Shown one piece after another: positions 39,170 through 50,198 of a DNA stretch of 64,000 bases. Within the stretch, counting starts at the first letter, position 1, and each line of letters opens with the position of its first letter. Source of the stretch: Fusibacter paucivorans (lineage in GTDB: Bacteria; Bacillota; Clostridia; Peptostreptococcales; Acidaminobacteraceae); the NCBI RefSeq assembly GCF_018390735.1, contig NZ_JAHBCL010000012.1, positions 1 through 64,000 on the forward strand. The letters run 5' to 3'. The translations under genes and the position numbers were made by a program. The notes under the pieces are model-generated. The model was not told the origin of the DNA. It saw only the letters and a program-made list of their open reading frames with translations, and did no database searches.

Positions 39170-41131
39170 TTATGCTAAAAATGCCTTCACTTTTTCTGCA
39201 ACTTTTTCACCTGTAAAGCCAAAGAGATCAAAAAGAACATTCCCCGGTGCCGAAAGACCAAAATCATCTCGTCCTATGGTAAGATCTGCGTATTTTGCCC
39301 ATCCAAAAGTTGTTGCAGCTTCAATGGATACAGTTGGGATATCCTTCGGCAGAACGGATGCTTTGTAATCATCAGACTGCATATCAAATAATTCTTGGCA
39401 AGGCATTGATACAACACGGACATCAATACCTGCATCTTTTAAGATCGCCTGTGCTTTAATGGCTACGCCGACTTCTGAACCCGTTCCAATTAAGATAGCC
39501 TTTGCCGTACCCGCAGCTTCTGAAACAACATAGGCGCCTTTTAACGCTTCCCTTGATGAGCCGTCGAGCACTTCGAGATTCTGTCTTGATAAGATCAATG
39601 CCGTCGGTGTTTCTTTACTGGTCATTGCCGTATACCACGCAGCTGTTACTTCTCTTGCATCGGCAGGACGAATGACATTAATATTTGGAATAGACCTAAG
39701 CATTGCCAATTGCTCAATCGGCTGATGCGTCGGGCCATCTTCACCAACGCCAATACTGTCATGCGTCAAGATATAAGTAACCGGCAATTTCATCATTGCT
39801 GCAAGACGAATTGCAGGTTTCATATAATCAGAAAAAACAAAGAAAGTTGCTGCGTATGCCTTTAATCCACCATGTGCCTGCATGCCGTTAACAATTGCCG
39901 TCATCGCATGTTCGCGAACGCCAAAATGTAAATTTGAACCGTAGTAATCATCAGCACTGAATGATCCTCTTGCCTTCATATCCGAGTTATTAGAAGGCGC
40001 TAAATCAGCTGAACCGCCAATTAAATTAGGCATCACTTCTGCAATTTTGTTGAGTATCTTACCTGATGAACTTCTTGAAGCCGCTTTTTCTGAATACGAC
40101 CAAAACGCCTCTGATTCAAGATAATCCATTGGTATTTCGCCAGAAAACCATGCTTTATATTCTGCGGCGAGTTCTGGGTTAGCCGCTTCATATGCCTTAA
40201 ACATCGTATGCCACTCGTGCTCTTCTTCAGCAAGAATCTGTACTTTTTTCTTCATAAAGAGTTTAACGTCTTCGTCGACGAAGAATGGTTCTTCAGGCAT
40301 CTCTAAAAACTGCTTCATTTCGGCAACGCCATCTGCTCCGAGTGGTGAGCCATGTACTTTATGCGATCCCTGTTTCGAAGGACAGCCATAGCCGATAATG
40401 GTTTTGACAATGATAATCGTTGGTTTGTCTTTTTCGAGTTTAGCAACTTTCAGCGCCGCTTGAATAGCATCAATATCGTTGCCGTCATTGACTTCGAGCA
40501 CCTGCCAGTTCATGGCTTCAAAGCGTTTGGATACACTCTCTGTAAATGCAATTGACGTATTGCCTTCAATGGTAATTTGATTGGAATCGTACATCAAAAT
40601 AAGTTTGCCAAGTTTCAGTGTGCCCGCCAATGAAGCCGCTTCATAGGAAATTCCCTCCATGAGGCAGCCGTCTCCTGAGAGTGCAAAGGTATAGTGGTCT
40701 ACGACCTTATGCTCCGGTGTATTAAATTTGGCAGCCAAATGCGCCTCCGCCATGGCAAAACCAACAGCATTGGCAATGCCTTGTCCAAGTGGCCCAGTCG
40801 ATATCTCAATGCCTTTTGTGTGACCGTATTCCGGATGGCCCGGCGTCAGACTGTTGAGTTGTCTAAACTGTTTAAGTTCATCCATTGGCAAACCGTAATC
40901 AAAGAGGTGCAGCAGTGAATACATTAGCATAGAGCCATGTCCTGCTGAGAGAACAAATCGGTCTCTGTTGTCCCATTTCGGGTTGAGGGGATTGTGTTTC
41001 ATCTCATGCGCCCATAGTGTGTAGGCCATTGGCGCAGCGCCGAGCGGCAGCCCGGGATGGCCAGAATTTGCAGCTTCAATCGCCTCTGCAGACAATACAC
41101 GAATGGTATTGATTATTTTCTCTTGTAACAT
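39170..41131 (-). CDS. tkt: Transketolase
   Basis: [50 protein letters not shown]; start trimmed to [18 protein letters not shown]. Confidence 0.96.
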   Translation of the reverse strand: MLQEKIINTIRVLSAEAIEAANSGHPGLPLGAAPMAYTLWAHEMKHNPLNPKWDNRDRFVLSAGHGSMLMYSLLHLFDYGLPMDELKQFRQLNSLTPGHPEYGHTKGIEISTGPLGQGIANAVGFAMAEAHLAAKFNTPEHKVVDHYTFALSGDGCLMEGISYEAASLAGTLKLGKLILMYDSNQITIEGNTSIAFTESVSKRFEAMNWQVLEVNDGNDIDAIQAALKVAKLEKDKPTIIIVKTIIGYGCPSKQGSHKVHGSPLGADGVAEMKQFLEMPEEPFFVDEDVKLFMKKKVQILAEEEHEWHTMFKAYEAANPELAAEYKAWFSGEIPMDYLESEAFWSYSEKAASRSSSGKILNKIAEVMPNLIGGSADLAPSNNSDMKARGSFSADDYYGSNLHFGVREHAMTAIVNGMQAHGGLKAYAATFFVFSDYMKPAIRLAAMMKLPVTYILTHDSIGVGEDGPTHQPIEQLAMLRSIPNINVIRPADAREVTAAWYTAMTSKETPTALILSRQNLEVLDGSSREALKGAYVVSEAAGTAKAILIGTGSEVGVAIKAQAILKDAGIDVRVVSMPCQELFDMQSDDYKASVLPKDIPTVSIEAATTFGWAKYADLTIGRDDFGLSAPGNVLFDLFGFTGEKVAEKVKAFLA

Positions 41132-41280
41132 CGTTTTCCAACCTTTCTTCAATAATGATCATAAACATTATAAAGTTTTTTACGTGCATTAACAACGAAA
41201 ATACACTTTGTTTTTCGCCTTCGATTTATCGCGGCTAAATCATCCGCAATAAGTCTTAAAGTTCAAAACTTCTTATTTAC

Positions 41281-41309
41281 AAAATAAAAGAGCAGACTGT
41301 CATCTGCTC
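41281..41309 (-). terminator. Intrinsic terminator downstream of hfq
   Basis: Minus strand gagcaga-tgacag-tctgctcttttatttt. Confidence 0.75.
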
Positions 41310-41322
41310 CTATGGGTGCGTT

Positions 41323-41544
41323 TTATCCTTGAAAATTTACAGCTTTTGACGGAATAATGGTTGAAATAGCATGTTTGTAAATCATTTGCTGTTTGCCTTC
41401 ACTATCTAAGACAATCGTGTAATTATCAAACCCTTTGACGAGCCCTCTGATCTGGTATCCACTGATTAGAAAAATCGTAATCTGCGTTTGATCCTTTCGG
41501 CACTGGTTTAAAAATACGTCCTGTAAATTAATTGCACTTTTCAT
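41323..41544 (-). CDS. hfq: RNA chaperone Hfq
   Basis: [40 protein letters not shown]...[12 protein letters not shown]. Confidence 0.96.
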   Translation of the reverse strand: MKSAINLQDVFLNQCRKDQTQITIFLISGYQIRGLVKGFDNYTIVLDSEGKQQMIYKHAISTIIPSKAVNFQG

Positions 41545-42494
41545 TGAACTTCCTCCTCATTCTCTATATTTATCTTTGGCAGGATTATTCGGACAATGTC
41601 ATCATGTCTTTGATAGGCTTCCAAGTCGATTGCCTGCAGCATGTCGTAGCGTCTGAACCAAGTCATTTGACGCTTTGCATACCGCCGGCTGGATTGCTTT
41701 AATAGCGAAACCATCGTATCGTAATCATAAAGATGATTCAAATATCCCAAAACCTCTTTGTATCCTATACCCTGCATGGATTGAAAACTATCATCTAAGC
41801 CCATTTTTTTGAGATCTGCTACTTCTTCAACCAATCCCTGCACCAGCATAAGGTCTACGCGCTTATTTATTCTAGCATACAGCTTTTCCCTATCTCGCGT
41901 CAAGCCAAATAAATAAATTTTATAATCTTTCGTCACCGCGGGAACCGTTGAAAAGTCACTGGCCTTATGACCTGATATGTGATTGATTTCAAGGGCTCTG
42001 ACCACACGCCTAACATTATTTTGATGAATGCGATCTGCTGCCTCGGGATCAATTTGCCGCAGCTTTGCGTGAAGTGCCGCGGCTCCTTCTGTCTCGGCAT
42101 ACACTTCCATGCGCTTTCTATAGTCAGCATCTCCCATACTCTCACCAAAATCCATCTCATACAGCAACGCGTTAATATAAAGGCCTGTCCCGCCTACGAT
42201 CAGCGGTGTCTTTCCCTGCTCGTGAAGTTTGCGAATTTCGCGTTTGGCATCACGCGCATAATCACTGACACTATACTTCTCTGTCGGCGGCACAAAATCA
42301 ATGAGATGATGGACAATGCCATTCATTTCTTCCTTTGTGGGTTTCGCTGAACCTATATTGAGCTTTTCATAGATTTGAACAGAATCAGCCGAAATAATCT
42401 CGGTATTCATAGCCTTCGCCAAAGCAATGGATAAATCTGTCTTGCCAACGGCCGTCGGCCCAGCTAATATGACGATTTTAGGGTTATTTTGCAT
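41541..42494 (-). CDS. miaA: tRNA dimethylallyltransferase MiaA
   Basis: [43 protein letters not shown]; overlaps hfq start by 4 bp. Confidence 0.96.
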   Translation of the reverse strand: MQNNPKIVILAGPTAVGKTDLSIALAKAMNTEIISADSVQIYEKLNIGSAKPTKEEMNGIVHHLIDFVPPTEKYSVSDYARDAKREIRKLHEQGKTPLIVGGTGLYINALLYEMDFGESMGDADYRKRMEVYAETEGAAALHAKLRQIDPEAADRIHQNNVRRVVRALEINHISGHKASDFSTVPAVTKDYKIYLFGLTRDREKLYARINKRVDLMLVQGLVEEVADLKKMGLDDSFQSMQGIGYKEVLGYLNHLYDYDTMVSLLKQSSRRYAKRQMTWFRRYDMLQAIDLEAYQRHDDIVRIILPKINIENEEEVQ

Positions 42495-42536
42495 ATACTA
42501 TCCTTTTCATTTGATGCTTTCTTCAGGCATCGCTTT

Positions 42537-44570
42537 TTATACAATGCGCTTAAATCGTTTTTCGAGTTCTTGTCTCGAAAATGAGATAATAATCGGTCTG
42601 CCATGAGGGCAGGTGTATGGTTCTTTCAATACTTTTAAATCTTTTAATAGTGCTTCAATCTCGTATGAGCCAATGCTGTCATGTGCTTTTATCGCATTTT
42701 TACAGGCTTTGGACATCAGTTGCTCACTAATGTGATGATCAAGTGCCGACTTAGCGCCCTCTATTAACGATGTGACTAGTTCACGTGCTGTTGTAAGGTC
42801 AAGAAAATCCGGAATACCACGCATAACCAATGTATCCGGGCCAAATTCTTCAACGTCAAATCCAAGCGTTTGCATCGCTTGCAGTATTTGAGTCATTTCA
42901 TCCGCCTGCGACCAATGCAGTGCAATGGTTTCTGGTACAAGCACCATTTGGGTAGCCGTTGCCCCTTCAAAAAATGTTTGCATCAACTGTTCATAAAGTA
43001 TTTTTTCATGCGCTGCATGCTGGTCAATCATATACATTGATTCATCTTTTTCAAAAATGAGATAAGTCTTTAAAAAAGTGCCCACATAGACGAGGCCATC
43101 GTAAATGCTCGCCTCAGCCATTGGTTTATGAAAAGCGGGGATTTCTTCAGAGAACGCACTCAGTGCAGATAGATCATACTGTGTAAAATCAATTTTGGCC
43201 TTTTCACTTTTTGACGGCGATACTGTTTTGAAACGGCCTTCTGATGACCTCGTTTCCACATCTTCTTTTTTGGGTTCATCACGCATCTGATAAACTGGAG
43301 TTTCTTCAGCAATCAAACCCTCATCAGCGATTTGTTTTTGAACTAACATCTTGTCAACGGCAGATACATCCGACGGTATGCTGCTGTCAATTGTATTCCT
43401 ATGACCAGCCGTGTCTTCATTATGCCGTTCGGGCTCCATCTTAATCTCTTTTTGAACATGCGTTGCAATAACGGACTCCGGCATTGGTTCAAAACTTTTT
43501 GAGTCTTCATTGATGCTCGCCAGCTTTTGTCTGTTAAATACGTCCTTTTCCGAGAAGGTCACTTCCGGAATTTGATTATGCAGGTTAAATGCCTTTCGAA
43601 GAGCCGCATAGATCAACTGCTTGACATCGCCTTCATGATGAAATTTAATTTCTGTCTTTGCCGGATGGATATTGACATCTACCGCATTGGGCGTCAACTC
43701 AATAAAAAAGAAACAGACTGGGAAGCGATTGTGCATTAAATAAGGTTTATATGCCAGCATGATCGCCTCTTTAATCAAATCGCTCTTGACATAGCGACCA
43801 TTGACGAACACGATTTGCAGGGTGCTGTTGCCCTTGGTATAGGCAAATGTCGAAGCAAAGCCGAATAACTTGATGCCAAGCGCTTCGTGTGATACTTCAA
43901 ATAGGTTCTGCATTAAATTACGATCATAAACTTCAAAAATGGCATTGGCGAGTTTGCCGTTTCCGGGCGTCTTAAAAACACTTTTACCGTCAAGTGTGTA
44001 CTCAATGGCAATCTCGGGGTGAGACAGCGCTAAATGGCTCATCAAATCAGAAATATTCTTTGCTTCCGCTTTATCTGATTTTAGAAATTTTAAGCGCGCA
44101 GGCGTGTTGAAGAACAGATTTTGTATCGTAATCGACGTCCCGGTGAGCGCACCAACTTCGGCGATCTCCAAAACTTTCCCGCCTTTTGCAGTCACTTTTG
44201 CCCCCACTTCATCCTCAGCCGTCTTTGTGACAAGTGCTACTTCCGAAACAGCACAGATACTGGCGAGTGCTTCACCTCTAAATCCCAGAGAAGCTGTTTG
44301 ATAAAGGTCTTCAAGCGTCCTTATTTTGCTGGTTGCATGCCGCTCAAAGACGAGGTTTAAATCTTCGCGTGCAATGCCTGTACCGTTGTCAATCACGCCT
44401 ATATGCTTCTTGCCGCCTTTTTCAATAATCACATGAATATGCGTACTGCCGGCATCAATGGCGTTTTCAACTAATTCTTTGACCACCATCGCCGGTTTTT
44501 CAACCACTTCACCTGCGGCTATCTTGCTTGCAGTAATCTCATCCAATTTATAAATATGTTTTAAGCTCAT
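42537..44570 (-). CDS. mutL: DNA mismatch repair protein MutL
   Basis: IAAGEVVEKPAMVVKELVENAIDAGSTHI, GFRGEALASI, DQHAAHEKILYE. Confidence 0.96.
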   Translation of the reverse strand: MSLKHIYKLDEITASKIAAGEVVEKPAMVVKELVENAIDAGSTHIHVIIEKGGKKHIGVIDNGTGIAREDLNLVFERHATSKIRTLEDLYQTASLGFRGEALASICAVSEVALVTKTAEDEVGAKVTAKGGKVLEIAEVGALTGTSITIQNLFFNTPARLKFLKSDKAEAKNISDLMSHLALSHPEIAIEYTLDGKSVFKTPGNGKLANAIFEVYDRNLMQNLFEVSHEALGIKLFGFASTFAYTKGNSTLQIVFVNGRYVKSDLIKEAIMLAYKPYLMHNRFPVCFFFIELTPNAVDVNIHPAKTEIKFHHEGDVKQLIYAALRKAFNLHNQIPEVTFSEKDVFNRQKLASINEDSKSFEPMPESVIATHVQKEIKMEPERHNEDTAGHRNTIDSSIPSDVSAVDKMLVQKQIADEGLIAEETPVYQMRDEPKKEDVETRSSEGRFKTVSPSKSEKAKIDFTQYDLSALSAFSEEIPAFHKPMAEASIYDGLVYVGTFLKTYLIFEKDESMYMIDQHAAHEKILYEQLMQTFFEGATATQMVLVPETIALHWSQADEMTQILQAMQTLGFDVEEFGPDTLVMRGIPDFLDLTTARELVTSLIEGAKSALDHHISEQLMSKACKNAIKAHDSIGSYEIEALLKDLKVLKEPYTCPHGRPIIISFSRQELEKRFKRIV

Positions 44571-44582
44571 AATAGCTCCTCG

Positions 44583-47216
44583 CTACTTTTCTCTGTAGGC
44601 CCTTAATATTTCATAGAGCGCATTCATCGCTTCGATTGGCGTCATGGTATCGGCATTCAATGTTTCAAGATAAGTGTGCAGCGTTTCTGAAATACTATAG
44701 CCGTCCGTCTCTAAAGCTTTTGTCATCACATTCGTCTCTTGAGACAGCTCATGTTTTGCGGGCATCTGTGATAGGGTGTTGTTTATATCACTGGCTTCGA
44801 GGTGGGATAAGATTTCCTTTGCACGTTGAATCACGGCATCCGGTACTCCTGCCAGTTTTGCGACCTGTATCCCAAAGCTCTGATTGGCACCGCCTTTTTC
44901 GATTTTTCTGAGGAATATAATATCATCTTTACTCTCTTTAACGGCGATTCTAAAGTTTTTAACGCCGTCCAGACGCCCTTCCAATTCGGTGAGTTCGTGA
45001 TAATGCGTCGCAAAGAGCGTTTTCGCCTTCTGCTTGGTTAGATACTCGACGACGCTCCAAGCAATGCTCAGTCCGTCATACGTACTGGTGCCGCGTCCGA
45101 TTTCATCAAGAATAATCAGCGATTTTTGTGTTGTGTTCAAAAGTATATTAGAAAGCTCTGTCATTTCCACCATAAACGTACTCTGACCCTGCGACAGGTC
45201 ATCCGATGCACCGACACGGGTGAAGATTCGATCGACCACGCCAATTTCAGCCTTATCCGCCGGAACAAAACAACCGATCTGTGCCATGAGTGCAATCAGC
45301 GCAACTTGCCTCAGATAAGTTGACTTTCCTGCCATATTGGGGCCCGTTATAATGTAAAAGTGCTGATCGCGATTGTCCAACAGCGTATCATTGGGAATAA
45401 AAACAGAGCCATTGTAAATGCGTTCAATGACCGGATGGCGGCCATTTTTTATCATTAGTGTCTGCTTGTCTGTCATTTTAGGCCGTTTGTAGCCGTAACG
45501 ATAACTGCATTCTGCAAAAGCGATGAGTACATCCAACGATGCGACGGCATCTGCTGTTTTTTGAATACGTTCTATATGCACGGAGAGTGCCGCTTTTAAA
45601 TCGGCAAACAAGGAAGCCTCAAGTCTGGCGATCTTCTCTTCTGAACCTAGAACACGCTCTTCAATCGTCTTTAATTCAGGGGTAATGTAACGTTCCGCAT
45701 TGGCGAGCGTTTGCTTGCGAATATAGTGCTCCGGTGCCATCTTTGCACTGCCCTTTGAAATTTCAAGATAGTATCCAAATACTTTGTTGAAGCCCACTTT
45801 TAGCGTTTTGATTCCCGTGGCTTCGCGTTCGCGCTGTTCGACATCCAGTACCCACTGTTTGCCATTGGTAACCGCTTCTCTGAGTTCAAAGAGCGACTGA
45901 TCGTAATCTGCATTGAAAACGCCGCCGTCTTTTATTGTAATCGGCGGTTCTTCGACAATGGCGTCGTCAATCATTTGAAAAACATCTGCCAGCGGATCAA
46001 TCGCTTCCATTAATTGATGGAGTCCTTCACTGTCGACATCGCCCAAGCGCAAACGAAGTTCCGGTAAAACACCCACTGACTGTTTTAGTGCAATAAGGTC
46101 TCTGGGGTTAATATTGCCGTAAACGAGTTTTGACGTCAACCGTTCAAAATCGTAAATCTGTTTCAGCAAGACGCGCAAATCGCTTCGCAGCATCATATCG
46201 TCTAAAAGCGCCGCAACCATATCGTGACGCGCACAAATCGCTTCGACGTCAATCAGCGGTTCTTCCAGCCATGATTTTAAACGTCTGGCACCCATGGCAG
46301 TCCCCGTCTTGTCGAGCACCCATAACAGCGCACCGCGTTTTTCTTTGGTCCGCATGGTCTCTGTCAATTCTAAATTACGCCTTGTAAATTTATCGAGAAT
46401 CATAAAGCGCGACTGCTGGTATACCTGTAGCCGCGTTAAATGATTCAGCGGCACTTTTGCCGTCTCTTCAATATAAGATACGAGTGCGCCGGATGCACAG
46501 ATGCTCTCAGGCAATTCAGACAGTCCCATACCTTCAACCGTATGGACTTTGAATACGCGCTTTAAGGTCTCAGCAGCGCCTTGGCTCTCAAACGCCGTTT
46601 TATCAAAAGGGGTTACCGTAATCCCCTGATGTGTCATTTCCTGTGTAAATTGCACGTCAACAGCGTCATCATTGGGCACGACGAGTTCTGTTGGCGTCAG
46701 CTTAAGCACTTCGTCCGTCAATTTTTGAACAGAAGTCAGTGTGGTGGTCTTAAAGAGCCCTGTCGTGATGTCACAATAGGCAATGCCATAGGACCTTTCC
46801 GATTTTGAAACGGCGACGACAAAATTGTTTTTTGCCGAATCCAGCATTTCAGGGTCAATAACCGTTCCAGGCGTAATAATGCGGACGACTTCCCGCTTGA
46901 CGAGTCCCTTGGCTAGTGCAGGATCTTCCACCTGTTCACAGATGGCAATTTTAATCCCTTGATCAACGAGTTTTTTAATATAACCTTCTACAGAGTGATA
47001 GGGAACGCCGCATAACGGCGCACGTTCCTCAAGACCGCAATTGCGGCCGGTTAGTGTAATTTCAAGCGCTTGTGAAGCCAATAGTGCATCGTCAAAGAAC
47101 ATTTCATAAAAATCGCCCAGTCGATATAAAAGCAAATAAGATTCATACTGGTCTTTTATTTCGAAGTACTGTTTCATCATCGGCGTTAATTTGCTGCGAT
47201 CAATTTCGTGATTCAT
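44583..47216 (-). CDS. mutS: DNA mismatch repair protein MutS
   Basis: GDFYEMFFDDA; ITGPNMAGKSTYLRQVALIALMAQIG; LDEIGRGTSTYDGLSIAW; FATHYHELTELE. Confidence 0.97.
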   Translation of the reverse strand: MNHEIDRSKLTPMMKQYFEIKDQYESYLLLYRLGDFYEMFFDDALLASQALEITLTGRNCGLEERAPLCGVPYHSVEGYIKKLVDQGIKIAICEQVEDPALAKGLVKREVVRIITPGTVIDPEMLDSAKNNFVVAVSKSERSYGIAYCDITTGLFKTTTLTSVQKLTDEVLKLTPTELVVPNDDAVDVQFTQEMTHQGITVTPFDKTAFESQGAAETLKRVFKVHTVEGMGLSELPESICASGALVSYIEETAKVPLNHLTRLQVYQQSRFMILDKFTRRNLELTETMRTKEKRGALLWVLDKTGTAMGARRLKSWLEEPLIDVEAICARHDMVAALLDDMMLRSDLRVLLKQIYDFERLTSKLVYGNINPRDLIALKQSVGVLPELRLRLGDVDSEGLHQLMEAIDPLADVFQMIDDAIVEEPPITIKDGGVFNADYDQSLFELREAVTNGKQWVLDVEQREREATGIKTLKVGFNKVFGYYLEISKGSAKMAPEHYIRKQTLANAERYITPELKTIEERVLGSEEKIARLEASLFADLKAALSVHIERIQKTADAVASLDVLIAFAECSYRYGYKRPKMTDKQTLMIKNGRHPVIERIYNGSVFIPNDTLLDNRDQHFYIITGPNMAGKSTYLRQVALIALMAQIGCFVPADKAEIGVVDRIFTRVGASDDLSQGQSTFMVEMTELSNILLNTTQKSLIILDEIGRGTSTYDGLSIAWSVVEYLTKQKAKTLFATHYHELTELEGRLDGVKNFRIAVKESKDDIIFLRKIEKGGANQSFGIQVAKLAGVPDAVIQRAKEILSHLEASDINNTLSQMPAKHELSQETNVMTKALETDGYSISETLHTYLETLNADTMTPIEAMNALYEILRAYREK

Positions 47217-47237
47217 GCTGTTGACACCGTCCTTATT

Positions 47238-48710
47238 TTAATGTTCGGCAACGATCTCACCGTAGAGTGAGAAATGTTTTGGCTTGGTTATTTTAATATC
47301 GACAAGTTTTCCAATATGTGATGCATCGCCCTCAAAAGTGACTGTAATTCCCTGCGGTGTTCTACCCATGAGCAAAGCTTCTGAATGCTTAGAGAAATTT
47401 TCTACTAGCACCGTCACCGTTTGATTCGCATAGGTTTTCATCTTCTCTTTAACAATGTCCTGTACCGTATTTAACAGCATGTCAAATCGACGATGCTTTT
47501 CTTCATCCGTGGTAAGATCTTCAATGTCTGCTGCAGGGGTTCCCGTCCGTTTGGAATAAATAAAGGTAAACGCAGAATCATAGCCCACCGTTTTAACAAG
47601 ATCCAGCGTCTCCAAAAATTCTTCATACGTTTCGCCCGGAAAACCGACGATGATATCCGTTGTCACACCTATATTAGGCATCAACACGCGCGCTTTTCGA
47701 ATAATCTCAAGGTACTGTTCCCGTGTATAATGGCGATTCATTGCCGTTAAAACACGATTGCTCCCCGCCTGTACCGGCAGGTGAAGCGATTCACAGACGT
47801 GCTCACACGAAGCAATTGTTTCAAGCAGTTTATCTGAAATATCTTTAGGATGCGATGTCATAAAACGTATGCGTTCGATGCCGGAGATCGCGTTGACATC
47901 GCGCAGTAAATCGGCAAAGTCATAAGGCGTTTCAAATGTTTTGCCGTATGAATTGACATTTTGCCCGAGCAGCATGATTTCTTTAACCCCATTGTCGGCG
48001 AGCATCTTTATTTCTGCCAGAACGTCTTCCGGCTTACGGGAACGTTCACGGCCTCTGGTGTAAGGAACGATACAGTAAGCACAGAAATTGTTGCAGCCGT
48101 ACATGATGTTGACAAATGCCTTGACATCAAATTTTCTGTCTGCCGGCAGCCCCTCGATGATATCGCCTTCTGACTGCCATATTTCAACAACTTGCTTGTG
48201 CGTATCCATAAAGGACAACAGCAGTTCTGGGAAGTTGTGAAGGTTATGCGTGCCAAAGACGAGGTCTACATGGCGATATTGGCGCTTAATGGCGTCGACA
48301 ATATGCGGCTGCTGCATCATACAGCCACAGACAGCCAGAATGAGATCCGGCTTTTTTTCTTTAATTTTCTTAATATGTCCTAAGTTGCCAAAAACTCTGA
48401 GTTCTGCATTTTCTCTGACGCAGCAAGTATTAAAAATAATAAGATCTGCATCATCATATTGCGCCGTCGGTATATAGCCCATTTCCGCCAGCATTGCCGT
48501 TAGCTTTTCTGAATCGTGTTCATTCATTTGACAGCCGTAAGTTTGCGTACACACGCGAAGCTGCCTGCCTTCATTATTGGGATCTGTGGCCAATCTATCT
48601 CTAATTTTATTGATCGCAATTTCATTTCTGGTTAAAATATCATCCATACTTTCAATATTGAGCGTTTCTCTATCAGACATGTTTTTCCTCCAAATTTCAT
48701 TCCGTACCAT
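47238..48710 (-). CDS. miaB: tRNA-2-methylthio-N6-dimethylallyladenosine synthase MiaB
   Basis: TYGCQMNEHDSEKL; YGCNNFCAYCIVPYTRGRERSR radical-SAM cysteines. Confidence 0.95.
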   Translation of the reverse strand: MVRNEIWRKNMSDRETLNIESMDDILTRNEIAINKIRDRLATDPNNEGRQLRVCTQTYGCQMNEHDSEKLTAMLAEMGYIPTAQYDDADLIIFNTCCVRENAELRVFGNLGHIKKIKEKKPDLILAVCGCMMQQPHIVDAIKRQYRHVDLVFGTHNLHNFPELLLSFMDTHKQVVEIWQSEGDIIEGLPADRKFDVKAFVNIMYGCNNFCAYCIVPYTRGRERSRKPEDVLAEIKMLADNGVKEIMLLGQNVNSYGKTFETPYDFADLLRDVNAISGIERIRFMTSHPKDISDKLLETIASCEHVCESLHLPVQAGSNRVLTAMNRHYTREQYLEIIRKARVLMPNIGVTTDIIVGFPGETYEEFLETLDLVKTVGYDSAFTFIYSKRTGTPAADIEDLTTDEEKHRRFDMLLNTVQDIVKEKMKTYANQTVTVLVENFSKHSEALLMGRTPQGITVTFEGDASHIGKLVDIKITKPKHFSLYGEIVAEH

Positions 48711-48831
48711 TATATCAGATTTTAAAATGCATTGAAATGTCGTGTCATTTTGTTCACAAAAGGTTTGAAAATCATCATTACGCTAAGATTGACAAACCTT
48801 GTTTTAAAAATAAATTCCCGTTGTCATTATC

Positions 48832-48961
48832 CTATGCGCCTATAAACTGATGATTGATCTGCCAGTCATCCTCTTTGGTTACGACTATCTCGATTTTAAC
48901 ATTACTTTCAATATACGATCATGGTGTCCAGTTTTTCTATGAGGGCATACTGCCGAATCAT
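48832..48961 (-). pseudogene. Possible frameshifted small-gene remnant
   Basis: Minus-strand frames MIRQYALIEKLDTMIVY* and ...YIESNVKIEIVVTKEDDWQINHQFIGA* join with one frameshift near 48912. Confidence 0.3.
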
Positions 48962-48982
48962 TTCTTTCTGGCACGTCTGTCA

Positions 48983-49273
48983 TTATCTCAATCGAACATG
49001 ACAATACGGGCAATTCTTAGGATCAAAAACATTTCTGGAAAACCAGTGATGGCAATTCGGGCATCTTCTAATCACCAATAAAACAAATGCACTGGCACCG
49101 AAAAGTATAAAACTGAACGCAAACACACATAGCCTCAATAAGCTGTCTTCACCTGCTATGAGAAAGATAATCAATAAAGTAGGGACTGCGATAAAAATCG
49201 CTATGTATGTTATAAAGGTTAATTTGCGTATAAAAGCGTATTTCTTGATGATTTCTTCTTCATTTAATTGCAT
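48983..49273 (-). CDS. Small membrane protein with C-terminal zinc ribbon
   Basis: Two TM segments; C-terminal CPNCHHWFSRNVFDPKNCPYC. Confidence 0.7.
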   Translation of the reverse strand: MQLNEEEIIKKYAFIRKLTFITYIAIFIAVPTLLIIFLIAGEDSLLRLCVFAFSFILFGASAFVLLVIRRCPNCHHWFSRNVFDPKNCPYCHVRLR

Positions 49274-49476
49274 CTTATTTCCTTTCTTCTAGATTGCGCC
49301 CTAGACTGTTGTTAAAGATTAAGCCTGCTTTAAACAATAATCGTCAGTTTAGGACAACCGTTTTTATAAACAAGTTTTTATTTATATGGTTTAGACTTTA
49401 CTTATCATATCACTTTTTAAAGATCATGACATCTACCGATTTATTACAGTTGCTGTCAGTCCTTATACAAAAGTAG

Positions 49477-49528
49477 AAACCTCACCACGATAGAAAGCTT
49501 GTTGTAGCCTTCCGTCATAGTGAGGTTT
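49477..49528 (-). terminator. Imperfect long hairpin downstream of DUF523 gene
   Basis: aaacctcac...gtgaggttt with internal G-U pairs on the minus strand. Confidence 0.45.
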
Positions 49529-49597
49529 ATTGTTTTTACATGGTCTAAAAGGTTCCTATAAGACTGAATCGTGCGTATCAGCCTTTAAAACAACGCC

Positions 49598-50062
49598 TTA
49601 TGCTTCAACAGATGCCAGATAGGCCTCAGCTGCTTCAAAATCATCTTCATCAAAGACTTTGACACCGGCGTTTTTGAGCATTTCTACAGCCATCCCCTGT
49701 CCCGGTGTGCGTGTATCTGTAAACGTTCCGTCAAAAATCATTTTGCTGCCGCATGAAGGGCTGTCTGCTTTCATCATGGCAAAAGCTACTTCATTGACAA
49801 TGGCTAGGCGCTGCGCTTCTAAAGCCCCTTTTGTGTATTCGACCGTAACATCCGTGCCGGCACCCGTCAACACTTTTTCGCCAACGCGCTGTGAATCCGG
49901 TCTCGGTGTCGGCAATCCGCCAAACACTTCAGGGCATACGGGAATCAGTCTTCCCTCAGCCTTCCACTTTAAGAACGTCGGGTGCTCACAGGTAACATCA
50001 GCCGCATCATATCTTACGATTTCGCCGCCGTAAAGACATTTGCTAACAAGAATTTTCTTCAT
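49598..50062 (-). CDS. DUF523 family protein (TudS-like)
   Basis: MKKILVSKCLYGGEIVRYDA...IPVCPEVFGGLPTPRPDSQRVG...KADSPSCGS; conserved Cys triad. Confidence 0.88.
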   Translation of the reverse strand: MKKILVSKCLYGGEIVRYDAADVTCEHPTFLKWKAEGRLIPVCPEVFGGLPTPRPDSQRVGEKVLTGAGTDVTVEYTKGALEAQRLAIVNEVAFAMMKADSPSCGSKMIFDGTFTDTRTPGQGMAVEMLKNAGVKVFDEDDFEAAEAYLASVEA

Positions 50063-50198
50063 TCCTACCTCCTTCAAAACATAATAATTAATAATTATTA
50101 CAGTTTCTTAAAGAAATTGCAAGAAAATTCACGCAATTGATGCGAATAAACGCAAAACACAAATATTCGCTTTTCATCGGTATTGTTTTTGTATCAAA

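Noticed and set aside
48854-49081. Plus-strand 75-aa ORF
   Set aside because: Antisense to a zinc-ribbon membrane protein gene and to the frameshifted remnant; no SD and no domain.
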